Assembly (NCBI RefSeq): GCF_011683955.1
Contig: NZ_JAAQPI010000032.1
Span: 1-46,852, forward strand
Direction of reading: 5' to 3'
From: Pseudomaricurvus alkylphenolicus
GTDB lineage: Bacteria > Pseudomonadota > Gammaproteobacteria > Pseudomonadales > Cellvibrionaceae
Length of the DNA stretch: 46,852 bases
Shown one piece after another: positions 26,097-34,213 of the stretch. The stretch's first letter is position 1. Each line of letters starts with the position of its first letter. A model generated the notes under the pieces. The model did no database searches. It was not told the origin of the DNA and was given only the letters and a program-made list of their open reading frames with translations. The position numbers and the translations under genes are program-made.

Positions 26097-27281
26097 CTAT
26101 CGAGGGTCCGGTAAACCTAAAATCCGCTTGGCGATAATGTTCAGGTTTATTTCTGAGGTTCCACCTTCAATGGAATTCGCTTTTCCTCGCAACCACCCCT
26201 TAACTTCTGTGATTTCCTCTTGAGTAAAATCGTCACCCTCCCAAGCCAAACCTGCCGCCCCCATGGCCTCAATCGCTAACTCTCCGCGTTTATGATTGAT
26301 ATCTGCCATAGCGACCTTCATCACGGAGGTAGGTGCTCCTAAACCAGAACCATCAACATCTCGCTCCATACGTTCAATCAAAAGCCCTAAGGCTTCATTC
26401 TGCATGGTCTGTAGAGCTATGCGTGAACGTAAATCCGGATCGATCTTGCCTGTTTCGCTATCCGCATATTGCAGGGCCAAATCGTGTAGCTGTATATCGA
26501 AAGATTTGTTAAGGAACTTGCCGACGCTTTGGCGCTCGTACTGAAGTAGTCGCTTGGCAATACTCCAACCCGCATTCACTTCTCCTACCAGGTTTTCAGC
26601 CGGCACTTTTACATCATCAAAAAATGTCTGGCAGAAAAGCGAAGTACCGGAGATTAATTTGATGGGTTGCCGCTCTACCCCATCACTTTCAAGATCAAAT
26701 AACAGGAAGGAAATTCCCTGATGCTTGGGTGCATCAAAATCGGTTCGCACAAGACAAAAAATCCAATCCGACTGATCCGCTTCTGATGTCCATATTTTGC
26801 TACCATTGACAACAAAATGATCTTCTTTGATCTCCGCCTTGGTTCTCAAACCGGCCAGATCACTTCCAGCGCCGGGTTCCGAATATCCCTGACACCAGCG
26901 AATCTTTCCCTTAGCTATATCCGGTAGAAAGCGCCGTTTTTGTTCTTCGGTTCCAAGTTCCAATAAAACAGGTCCCAGCATCCATACACCAAAACTCATT
27001 AAAGGAATCCGCGCATTGATACGTTCCAGTTCCTGTTCAAGCACTTGGGCCTGCTCAATACCCAGCCCTGCGCCACCATACTCTTGTGGCCACATGGGTA
27101 CCGTCCAGCCCTTATCGATCATACGGTCCAGCCACAATTTGGTGTCTGGATTGACAAACTTGGCATTACGCCCACCCCAGGGGGTCTCTTCATCAGGCAT
27201 CGGTGTGCGCATAGAAGCCGGACAATTCCGCTCCAGCCATGCTCTAACCTCTACACGAAACGAATTCAGCTCAGTCGTCAT
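26097..27281 (-). CDS. acyl-CoA dehydrogenase, alpha-type subunit
   Basis: A 394-residue acyl-CoA dehydrogenase with GAGG 8 nt before the ATG. It contains MWPQEYGGAGLG, WCQGYSEPGAGSDLAG, VNGSKIWTSEADQSD and the C-terminal SIEGGTSEINLNIIAKRILGLP. The SIEGGTSEI form is characteristic of FadE26-like subunits, in which the canonical EGTS glutamate position is shifted. With the downstream gene it probably forms a heterotetramer acting on ring-bearing acyl-CoAs; the substrate is inferred only from the family. Confidence 0.88.
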   Translation of the reverse strand: MTTELNSFRVEVRAWLERNCPASMRTPMPDEETPWGGRNAKFVNPDTKLWLDRMIDKGWTVPMWPQEYGGAGLGIEQAQVLEQELERINARIPLMSFGVWMLGPVLLELGTEEQKRRFLPDIAKGKIRWCQGYSEPGAGSDLAGLRTKAEIKEDHFVVNGSKIWTSEADQSDWIFCLVRTDFDAPKHQGISFLLFDLESDGVERQPIKLISGTSLFCQTFFDDVKVPAENLVGEVNAGWSIAKRLLQYERQSVGKFLNKSFDIQLHDLALQYADSETGKIDPDLRSRIALQTMQNEALGLLIERMERDVDGSGLGAPTSVMKVAMADINHKRGELAIEAMGAAGLAWEGDDFTQEEITEVKGWLRGKANSIEGGTSEINLNIIAKRILGLPDPR

Positions 27282-27331
27282 TGATAGAACCTCTTTACTT
27301 CAATTTTTTTGAAAATTAACGGGCAGCGTCG

Positions 27332-28129
27332 CTACTTGCTGGCACGACGCTGGAGATTGGCCAGGCGCTCTTCCATAACGGAAAGATCACACGCCGTGTT
27401 ATAGGCAAGAGACCGCTCACTTTCCATCTGCAGGCCTTCACCCAAAGACATTTCCCAACCTTCATTCATCATGGCCTTGATTCGATATAAGGCATCCGGA
27501 TTGGCTGTAGATATCTGCCGAGCCATATCCAATGCCGCATCCAGCAATTGATCATCAGCAAATACCTTGTTGACCAAGCCCCATTCACAGGCCTGTTGAG
27601 CGCTAAAGTAATTACCCGACCAACTCAGTTCACGAGCGCGATTAATACCTATGAGACGTGGTAATTTTTGCGACAAGCCCCAGCCAGGTAGCAGGCCAAC
27701 ACGTGCGTGGGTATCGGCAAACTTCACCGATTCAGCGGCATAAAGAAAATCACAGTAGAGCGCCAATTCAAACCCACCGGTAACAGCGAAACCATTGATA
27801 GCGCCAATAATAGGCTTGGGGCATTGGGAAACTGCCCGGGGAATAGTGCCGTTAACCCCCAGGGTATCGCTACTCATCATGGAAGCGTCGGTGGTAAGCT
27901 CTTTAAGATCAACTCCGACACTGAATGCCTTGCCCTTACCGGTAACAACCGCCACTGAAACAGCCTCGGTTTCCGCGACATAAGCCAAGGCTTCTACCAG
28001 CCCCGAAATAAGCTGACTAGTGAGTGCGTTTAACTGCTCCGGACGATTCAGGGTAATCAGGGCGACACCAGCCTCCACCCCAAGAGTGACCTGATCTGTG
28101 GATAACTTAACGGGATTAAAACTCATCAT
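27332..28129 (-). CDS. enoyl-CoA hydratase/isomerase-family protein
   Basis: A 265-residue crotonase-fold protein. The oxyanion-hole segments are present (GKAFSVGVDL; INGFAVTGGFELAL). Compared with rat crotonase, Glu144 is kept (Glu 121 here) but Glu164 is replaced by His 141 in ADTHARVGLLPGWG. The single-acid arrangement points away from textbook hydration and towards isomerase, hydrolase or retro-aldol-type chemistry. Two adjacent ATGs exist; the second (28126) has better spacing to GAGG. It is first in the operon ECH, dehydrogenase alpha, dehydrogenase beta, SDR. An operator-like palindrome lies at 28195-28213. Confidence 0.88.
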   Translation of the reverse strand: MMSFNPVKLSTDQVTLGVEAGVALITLNRPEQLNALTSQLISGLVEALAYVAETEAVSVAVVTGKGKAFSVGVDLKELTTDASMMSSDTLGVNGTIPRAVSQCPKPIIGAINGFAVTGGFELALYCDFLYAAESVKFADTHARVGLLPGWGLSQKLPRLIGINRARELSWSGNYFSAQQACEWGLVNKVFADDQLLDAALDMARQISTANPDALYRIKAMMNEGWEMSLGEGLQMESERSLAYNTACDLSVMEERLANLQRRASK

Positions 28130-28194
28130 CTTCCTCTCATTACCATTTCACACATTAACTGTGCTCCAGTGTATTAAGAGAAGGGTCAATAAGG

Positions 28195-28213
28195 TATGAC
28201 CTGTTAGGTCATA
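28195..28213. promoter_or_regulatory. palindrome TATGACCTGTTAGGTCATA, candidate TetR operator
   Basis: Perfect 8-bp arms flank GTT. It lies 66 bp upstream of the crotonase operon and 75 bp behind the end of the TetR gene (28288-28947). That is the expected place for repression of the operon by this TetR protein. The right arm overlaps the 13-mer CATAAGATGATAG (28210-28222) also found before the other dehydrogenase pair. Confidence 0.6.
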
Positions 28214-28287
28214 AGATGATAGAGAGGGACAAGAATTAAGACTTAGGGGCTCCTATAGTTAGAGGAGCCCTAAGGCAGCAGGCAGGA

Positions 28288-28947
28288 TTAGCTATTTTCT
28301 AGCGCTTCAATTTCAACTTTAATACCCGCAACAACGCTCTTTGCAGCTGTAGCGCACATCTCCTTGAGACCAGATTTTGTCGCCTCAACAGCGGATCTTA
28401 TAAATATTCCATCAGCAATGGCCATTAAGAGCCGAGCGTACCTTCTTGCAATCGCTCGAACATGCTTTTCCGGCAATTGCGTAAACATAGCTACCAAGTC
28501 TTTTTCTATTTCCTGGGTCCAACCGGATCGTAAAGACCTCAAAGCATCACGAACTTCCGCATTCTCAGTCTTATCCTCTACCACAGCCACATGTATCAGC
28601 TTTACAAAGGTCGGGCTTTCCTTCAATACATATAGAGACTTAGCCATCCTCTCTTCCACCTCATCAAGATCATGAGGCTCCGTACCATATAAACTGTCAC
28701 GATCTTCTCCTATCTGTTTCCACTGCTCGCTACTATTAATCAGTACAGCTGAAAAGATTGCATCTTTAGAATCAAATATCCAATAAATAGATCCGGACAA
28801 TACGCCAGCTTTCTTTGCAATTTTAGAGATAGAGGTTGCGGCATACCCATTCTGGGCAAACAGCTCTTCTGCTGCAGAGAGGATCTTATCTCGAGTAACC
28901 CTGTCATTTTTCTTGGATTTAGTATCTGATTTTGCCGCGCTACCCAT
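28288..28947 (-). CDS. TetR-family transcriptional regulator
   Basis: A 219-residue regulator with a textbook TetR HTH: ILSAAEELFAQNGYAATSISKIAKKAGVL in pieces, then GSIYWIFDSKDAIFSAVL. The ligand domain is helical. GAGGA precedes the ATG by 5-6 nt. It is encoded directly upstream of the crotonase/acyl-CoA dehydrogenase operon in the same orientation. The palindrome at 28195-28213 lies between them, so it is the likely local repressor, presumably released by a CoA-ester. Confidence 0.9.
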   Translation of the reverse strand: MGSAAKSDTKSKKNDRVTRDKILSAAEELFAQNGYAATSISKIAKKAGVLSGSIYWIFDSKDAIFSAVLINSSEQWKQIGEDRDSLYGTEPHDLDEVEERMAKSLYVLKESPTFVKLIHVAVVEDKTENAEVRDALRSLRSGWTQEIEKDLVAMFTQLPEKHVRAIARRYARLLMAIADGIFIRSAVEATKSGLKEMCATAAKSVVAGIKVEIEALENS

Positions 28948-29376
28948 ATCTTCCTCTGTTAGCGACCACGCTATCTATGGCCTAAATACTGTTTAAATTT
29001 TCATCAGTTAAAGCTTGCTAATAACGTTACTAACTTCAGGTAACTGTTTAACTGCAAGCATCAATATTAACCCAGTATATCAAACCTTCCCCCTTCTCGG
29101 GAAACCGACTTTCAAGATAGCTCAAAGCCTATTTATCGTGACATCAGGCGTGTTAAATCAACAAGCAACAGAAACATCATAACCCATTGATTTATAAAGA
29201 TATTACCCGGAGGCCGGCACCGTGAACCGTTATGTTCGTCGGCGGGTCAGAGATGTGCCGCTGTTTGGCTATGACTCACCACAACAACCTGATTGATCAA
29301 GCAAGCACCTATACAATAGTTGCTTGCTTGATCCGCGAGACGCCATATACCAAGGGCGCCAGCTACATGTCGGGGT
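28948..29376. other. 429-bp intergenic region with a 13-bp inverted repeat
   Basis: No gene is supported. GATCAAGCAAGCA (29295-29307) and its exact complement (29321-29333) form a 13-bp stem with a 13-nt loop, 44 nt downstream of the acyl-CoA ligase stop. No U-run follows on either strand, so it may be a weak terminator, an mRNA 3' stabiliser or a protein-binding dyad. The rest should hold the TetR promoter near 28950-29010. Confidence 0.5.
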
Positions 29377-30993
29377 TCACTGGCTATCACTGGTGATTGG
29401 CGGCAATCGATCACGCAAGACGTTCTTGGCAATCTTTTCCAGCGTGGAGCGCGGTAGCTCATCGACCACGTGCACACTCCGTACAACCTTGAAGTCCGGC
29501 AGGTTTTCGCGACAGTGCGCTATCAGCGTCTCCTCGAGTTGTGCGTGGGTCAGTCCTGCAGCGCCAGGACCGGGAATAATGAAAACCACCGGAACTTCGT
29601 CCAGCATATAGTGTTCCTGTCCCACCACGGCACATTCATCGACAACTCCCGACAGCATAATCACACTCTCGATTTCCGAGGCCGCAACATTCTCTACGCC
29701 GACTTTCAGCATGTCCTTGTCGCGATCAGAAAAGTACAGCCAGCCGTCTTTGTCAGACCGGACCAGGTCGCCTGTATCAAACCAGCCGTGCTCGTCGAAA
29801 GCGGACTCGTTGGCGTCTGGATTGCGGTAGTACTCCTTGAACAGGCTGACGCCCCTGACACCGCGGATGAAGAGATGCCCGGTCTCACCCAGCTCACAGA
29901 GAGATCCATCGGCGCGGCGCAGCTGAATATCGTAGTCCGGCGCCGCGCGACCTATGGTCATTTCGGGGCCGAGGTGATCCATATCCACCGTAATGCCGTG
30001 GGTGACCGTTTCAGTCATGCCCCACAAACCCAGTGTCTTTACACCGAATACTTCTTCTATCTGACCTATCCGTGCACCCAGATTCCAGAAACGCATTTTG
30101 TGTTCGGGCACCGGTTGATCCATGATCGCCTTGATGGCGAAGGGGATCATGGAAGCCCAGGTTACCTGGTGATTGGTGGCAACCTGCCAGAAACGCGATG
30201 CCGAAAACTTGGGCTGTACGACTATCGTTCCCCCCGACCAATGGGTAGACAGCATGGAGTAAGACTGGGCATTGGTGTGAAACAGCGGCAAGAACGCCAT
30301 GGCAATGTCGTCACTCCTCAGCCGATAGTGCTGGGCGCCGGTCTTACCGCCCCAGATGCCATTGGCGTGTGTCCACAACACGGCCTTCGGTCTGGATGTG
30401 GTGCCGGAAGTGAACTGCACGCCGAGATTGAGACTGGCATCCACCGGGCGCAGTGAGATGGGTTCTTCTGCAAACAGATCGGCAAACGCCACCGCATCGA
30501 GCTCGGACTGCAAGTCAACACTGTCCTCACAGCGGACGCCAGCGTCGTTGTCAGCAAGACCAAGGAAGCGAATCTGCGGGCAGGACTCACGAATCATTCG
30601 CGCATATTTTGGCTGGGTCAACGCGCAGACAGCCTCGGTGACCTCAGCGAAGTAGCTCATATCCCGGGCGACAGAGCGCGTGTTGGTGGATACGGCTACC
30701 GCACCCAGGATCGCGCAGGCATACCAAAACAGGATGAACTCGGGTGAGTTGTCCATGTGCAAGAGGACGAATTCTCCCTCTTTTACTCCCCTGCTCTGTA
30801 GCCCCGCAGCCAGTCGTCGGGCTGCATCGAATAGCTCGGCATAGGTGAAGCTTTGTGTATCGCCTTCGAACGGGCACCAGACCACACAGGTTTTATCCGG
30901 CGTCTTTTCTACCCACTGTTGCAACATCCAGGGGATGTCCATGCCTGCCGCTGCCTCGCGGTAGCTGTGATCGATCTGGTCTTTGAGTTTCAT
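29377..30993 (-). CDS. acyl-CoA ligase (AMP-forming)
   Basis: A 538-residue member of the ANL superfamily. Motifs in order: phosphate-binding FTSGTTSRPKA (about 194-204), LPLFHTNAQ, WGMTET, WFDTGD, DRDKDMLKVGVENV and, near the C-terminus, RSTLEKIAKN with the catalytic Lys. It activates a carboxylic acid to its CoA ester through an acyl-adenylate. The CaiC/FadD17-like form suggests a medium or cyclic acid, but this is not determinable. It is a single-gene unit with AAGGG 9-10 nt before the ATG. It could feed CoA esters to the dehydrogenase pairs. It is noticeably GC-rich compared with the sulfatase gene next door. Confidence 0.9.
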   Translation of the reverse strand: MKLKDQIDHSYREAAAGMDIPWMLQQWVEKTPDKTCVVWCPFEGDTQSFTYAELFDAARRLAAGLQSRGVKEGEFVLLHMDNSPEFILFWYACAILGAVAVSTNTRSVARDMSYFAEVTEAVCALTQPKYARMIRESCPQIRFLGLADNDAGVRCEDSVDLQSELDAVAFADLFAEEPISLRPVDASLNLGVQFTSGTTSRPKAVLWTHANGIWGGKTGAQHYRLRSDDIAMAFLPLFHTNAQSYSMLSTHWSGGTIVVQPKFSASRFWQVATNHQVTWASMIPFAIKAIMDQPVPEHKMRFWNLGARIGQIEEVFGVKTLGLWGMTETVTHGITVDMDHLGPEMTIGRAAPDYDIQLRRADGSLCELGETGHLFIRGVRGVSLFKEYYRNPDANESAFDEHGWFDTGDLVRSDKDGWLYFSDRDKDMLKVGVENVAASEIESVIMLSGVVDECAVVGQEHYMLDEVPVVFIIPGPGAAGLTHAQLEETLIAHCRENLPDFKVVRSVHVVDELPRSTLEKIAKNVLRDRLPPITSDSQ

Positions 30994-31115
30994 AAGATAT
31001 AACCCTTGTCTTCTTTGCCTGATAGTCTTGCCAGCAAAAAATGCCGGTCGCTCTATACGAAGCCATCCAGTACCACTCGCGCTATCGAAGCAGCCTTCGT
31101 GTTTCTGTATTGGCG

Positions 31116-31153
31116 AAAAAAAAGGCGCTGACGTCAGAGGTCAGCCAGCGCCT
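31116..31153 (-). terminator. intrinsic-terminator-like hairpin in the leader of the acyl-CoA ligase
   Basis: On the minus strand, AGGCGCTG (31146-31153 complement) pairs with 31123-31130 and is followed by eight U (31116-31123). It is positioned about 125-160 nt upstream of the ligase start. It is either a transcription attenuator in the ligase leader or the surviving terminator of a lost upstream gene. The remainder of 30994-31307 holds a short GGATCAG tandem (31256-31276) and the sulfatase promoter. Confidence 0.6.
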
Positions 31154-31307
31154 GAAATCGGTCGTAGGGATCCAACAATACCAGAGCTTGATTGAGTAAC
31201 CAAGTAATTATACAATAACTATCGTCAAACCGCATATTAGCAATGAAGCTACGCACTCAGGGATCAGGGATCAGGGACTTTTGCCGTAGTAAACTAGATT
31301 AGCAACT

Positions 31308-33020
31308 ATGAAGAAGGTACAAGCAATAATCGTTGCCTTAACCCTAGTAACAGTAGGGTGCGGGCAAAGAACAGAGAATGGACAACCCCCAGCGACACCT
31401 TACCCAAATTCAGCCAGTAACCCCCTTTCCAGCTCTCCAAATATTCTGTTGATTGTCGCAGACGACCTTGGCTATACCGACCTGGGAAGCTACGGAAGTG
31501 AAATCAGTACTCCCAATCTTGATCGTATCGCCCAGGAGGGGACAAAATTCTCACAGTTTCATGTTGCTGCAGCATGCTCCCCAACTCGAGCAATGCTACT
31601 GACAGGTGTTGATAATCACATTGTTGGATTAGGGGCGTTCAACCCTGAAACTATCGGAAAGAATCAGAGGGGCATTGCAGGCTACGAAGCCCATTTGAAC
31701 TTTCGTGCAGCTTCCATGGCCGAGATATTTATCGAAAACGGCTACCACACATACATCACGGGAAAGTGGCATCTAGGATATGAAGCTAACAGCACTCCCG
31801 TAGTGCACGGGTTCCAGCGCTCATTCGTACAGCTAGACGGAGGAGCAGGTCACTTTAATGAATTACCGGCAATACCGCTTAGGCGCCAGGCCAGCTTCAG
31901 GGAAGACGGGGTTCCTGTTAATCTGCCAGATGGATTCTATTCCAGTGATTTTTATGTCCACCAGATGATTAACTATATCAATGAGGATAGATCTACTGGA
32001 AAACCTTTCCTGGCCTACCTTGCATTTACAGCCCCCCACTGGCCACTTCAGGCCAAAGCTGAAACCATAAGAAAGTATCAGGACAAATACCTGGACGGAT
32101 TTGAAAGACTTGCCCAACAACGGCAAAAGAAGCTTGTCGAACTAGACATCCTTGAGAATAGCGTCACTCCTGTTCCATATAACCAGGATATATTCCGCCG
32201 CTGGTCCACACTGAGTCATCAAGAAAAGGCATATGAAGCCAAAAGAATGGCAATTTATGCAACCATGATCGATGACCTGGACTCTGCAACAGGAGTATTA
32301 ATTCAGTATTTAAAAGACATTGGAGAGTTCGATAACACCCTTATAGTATTTCTATCCGATAATGGCGCTGAAGGCCACCAAGCCCAAGAGACTGAATCTC
32401 TAATTGAGCTAGCTACCGTTTTGGGCATCCCTTGTTGCGACAACAGCCACGAAAACATCGGGAATGCAGATTCATTTATAGGCCTGGGCCCTGAGTGGGC
32501 TCAAGCAAGTGTAGGGCCTCATCGAATATACAAGGGGTACCCAACCCAAGGAGGCATTATAGCGCCAGCCTTTATTCGCCCCCCTACGCAAGAGGGGCCT
32601 GAATGGTATAAGGGTTTTACATCCGTTAAGGATATCCTGCCAACGATGCTTGAATTTGCCGGCATAGATAACCACAACAACACCTTCAAAGGCAGAAGCG
32701 TTTTTCCAATAGAAGGTAAATCCATCATGCCGCTGCTTCAGGGCAAAGCAGACACAGTACACGCAAACAACATCAATATGGGTTGGCACCTATTTACGAA
32801 GCATGCGGTTAGAGCAGGTGATTGGAAACTATTACGTTTACCCAAGCCCTACGGGGACAATGAGTGGGAGCTTTACCACCTGCCTTCCGATCCGGCAGAA
32901 ACGAAGAACCTAGCTAAACAGGAACCGGAACGGCTGAAAACACTCATTCAGCACTGGGAGAAGTATCAACAACAATCCAACGTAATCATCCCTGAATTAC
33001 CATGGTATGTTAGATATTAG
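31308..33020 (+). CDS. arylsulfatase-family lipoprotein
   Basis: A 570-residue type I sulfatase. The lipoprotein signal ends VTVGC (Cys 18). Metal ligands are in VADDLGYTDLG. The formylglycine motif CSPTR has its Cys at residue 90 (ACSPTRAMLLTG), followed by ITGKWHLGY and LSDNGAEG. It hydrolyses sulfate esters in the periplasm after conversion of Cys90 to formylglycine by a separate enzyme not seen here. Next to phenol hydroxylases, an aryl sulfate substrate is plausible (inference). No Shine-Dalgarno is visible before the ATG. The last codons, WYVRY-stop, lie inside a repeat that recurs at 34133. Confidence 0.9.
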   Translation: MKKVQAIIVALTLVTVGCGQRTENGQPPATPYPNSASNPLSSSPNILLIVADDLGYTDLGSYGSEISTPNLDRIAQEGTKFSQFHVAAACSPTRAMLLTGVDNHIVGLGAFNPETIGKNQRGIAGYEAHLNFRAASMAEIFIENGYHTYITGKWHLGYEANSTPVVHGFQRSFVQLDGGAGHFNELPAIPLRRQASFREDGVPVNLPDGFYSSDFYVHQMINYINEDRSTGKPFLAYLAFTAPHWPLQAKAETIRKYQDKYLDGFERLAQQRQKKLVELDILENSVTPVPYNQDIFRRWSTLSHQEKAYEAKRMAIYATMIDDLDSATGVLIQYLKDIGEFDNTLIVFLSDNGAEGHQAQETESLIELATVLGIPCCDNSHENIGNADSFIGLGPEWAQASVGPHRIYKGYPTQGGIIAPAFIRPPTQEGPEWYKGFTSVKDILPTMLEFAGIDNHNNTFKGRSVFPIEGKSIMPLLQGKADTVHANNINMGWHLFTKHAVRAGDWKLLRLPKPYGDNEWELYHLPSDPAETKNLAKQEPERLKTLIQHWEKYQQQSNVIIPELPWYVRY

Positions 33021-33055
33021 AGCTGCTACTACCCCTGAGGGAAGCAGCTCTAATA
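32999..33055 (+). repeat. sulfatase tail plus terminator, repeat copy 1
   Basis: This copy covers the last five sulfatase codons, the stop codon and a hairpin with perfect 12-bp arms (ATTAGAGCTGCT at 33016-33027, complement at 33043-33054). The stop codon is inside the stem. A near-identical copy occurs at 34133-34186. The hairpin probably ends sulfatase transcription. Confidence 0.8.
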
Positions 33056-33134
33056 AGTTAAACAAACATAAAGATAAGCTAGCGCTCTGCCATATACCCA
33101 TAAGACATGAATAGTGAGAGTTTAAGGAATTACG

Positions 33135-34109
33135 ATGAAAGCGATTGTTTGTGAAAAATTTGCCCCGGTAGAAGAACTTCAATACAAAGAAGTTGCCACT
33201 CCAGAAATTCAGCCCGGCCATGTCATTATTGATATTGAAGCCATTGGTGTTAACTACCCGGATGGTTTGTTAGTACAAGGTCTGTATCAAATGAAGCCAC
33301 CCTTCCCCTTCACGCCAGGTATGGAAATTGCCGGCACCATCAGTGAAGTCGGTGAAGGCGTGACGCACCTGAAAGTAGGCCAGCGAGTGATGGGCATGAA
33401 CACACTTAATGGCTACGCCGAGAAAATGCTTCTTCCTGCTCAATCAGCCATACCTTATCCGGAAAGTATTCCTGCAGAAGAAGCAGCAGGATTAATCACC
33501 GCTCACGCCACCGCCCACCACGCCTTAAAACAGCGCGCTAACATTCAGCCTAGTGAAACCCTGCTGGTAACCGGCGCAGCCGGTGGTACCGGATTGGCTG
33601 CGGTTCAAATTGGTAAAGCCATGGGCGCTAAAGTGATCGCACTTTGCTCTACCCAGGAAAAACTGGATATTGCCAAAGCCAACGGCGCCGACATCTTGAT
33701 CAACTACACCGAAGTTGATTTAAAAGCCACCATTAAAGAAGTTACTGAAGGAAAAGGCGTTGATGTAGTTTACGATGTGGTTGGCGGAGAAACCTTTGAC
33801 ATCTGTTCACGCTCCATGGCCTGGAATGGTCGCTTACTGGTCATCGGTTTTGCCTCAGGTACTATTCCTAGCCTGCCTGTCAACCTGACACTGGTTAAAG
33901 GCTATTCCCTGGTCGGTGTGTTCTGGGCAACCTTCAGCATGAAACAACCTGAAACCTTTATGGCCAACATGCAAGAACTGTTGACCTGGTACACCGAAGG
34001 TAGAGTTAAGGTACATGTCGATGAAGTCTTCCCACTGAAAGAAACTGTCAACGCGCTAAACAAAGTAATGAATCGTCAGGTAATCGGCAAAGTTGTCCTT
34101 AAGCCGTAA
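33135..34109 (+). CDS. quinone oxidoreductase-like medium-chain dehydrogenase
   Basis: A 324-residue zinc-independent MDR protein. It has the N-terminal GroES-like domain (VNYPDGLLVQGLYQ, PFTPGMEIAG) and the nucleotide-binding domain with VTGAAGGTGLAAVQIGKAMGAKV, a form typical of NADPH:quinone/enone reductases. It likely reduces an activated double bond or quinone with NADPH. AAGGA lies 7 nt before its ATG. It is sandwiched between two copies of the sulfatase-tail repeat, so it may have entered the locus as a unit or the terminator was duplicated around it. It converges on monooxygenase copy 1. Confidence 0.88.
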   Translation: MKAIVCEKFAPVEELQYKEVATPEIQPGHVIIDIEAIGVNYPDGLLVQGLYQMKPPFPFTPGMEIAGTISEVGEGVTHLKVGQRVMGMNTLNGYAEKMLLPAQSAIPYPESIPAEEAAGLITAHATAHHALKQRANIQPSETLLVTGAAGGTGLAAVQIGKAMGAKVIALCSTQEKLDIAKANGADILINYTEVDLKATIKEVTEGKGVDVVYDVVGGETFDICSRSMAWNGRLLVIGFASGTIPSLPVNLTLVKGYSLVGVFWATFSMKQPETFMANMQELLTWYTEGRVKVHVDEVFPLKETVNALNKVMNRQVIGKVVLKP

Positions 34110-34132
34110 CGACAAAAATATTGCACTGTATA

Positions 34133-34186
34133 ACCATGGTATGTTAGATATTAAAGCTGCTACCCTTAAGGGAAGCAGCTCTAATA
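34133..34186 (+). repeat. sulfatase tail plus terminator, repeat copy 2
   Basis: This copy matches 32999-33055 except for a 3-bp deletion and three substitutions. It still spells the sulfatase end (PWYVRY-stop) although no sulfatase precedes it. The hairpin here is extended: AGCTGCT/AGCAGCT arms with an inner CCCTT/AAGGG. It sits between the convergent dehydrogenase and monooxygenase genes and probably terminates both. Confidence 0.8.
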
Positions 34187-34213
34187 TTTTAGACTAACAC
34201 CCGTCTGAAGTAA

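Noticed and set aside
29470-30456. 328-codon plus-strand open frame opposite the acyl-CoA ligase
   Set aside because: Antisense to an enzyme with all ANL motifs; translation is His/Arg-rich and unlike any protein family.
31256-31276. GGATCAG short tandem before the sulfatase gene, considered as CRISPR-like or operator repeat
   Set aside because: Only about two and a half units of seven bases; no spacers and no similar sequence elsewhere in the window.
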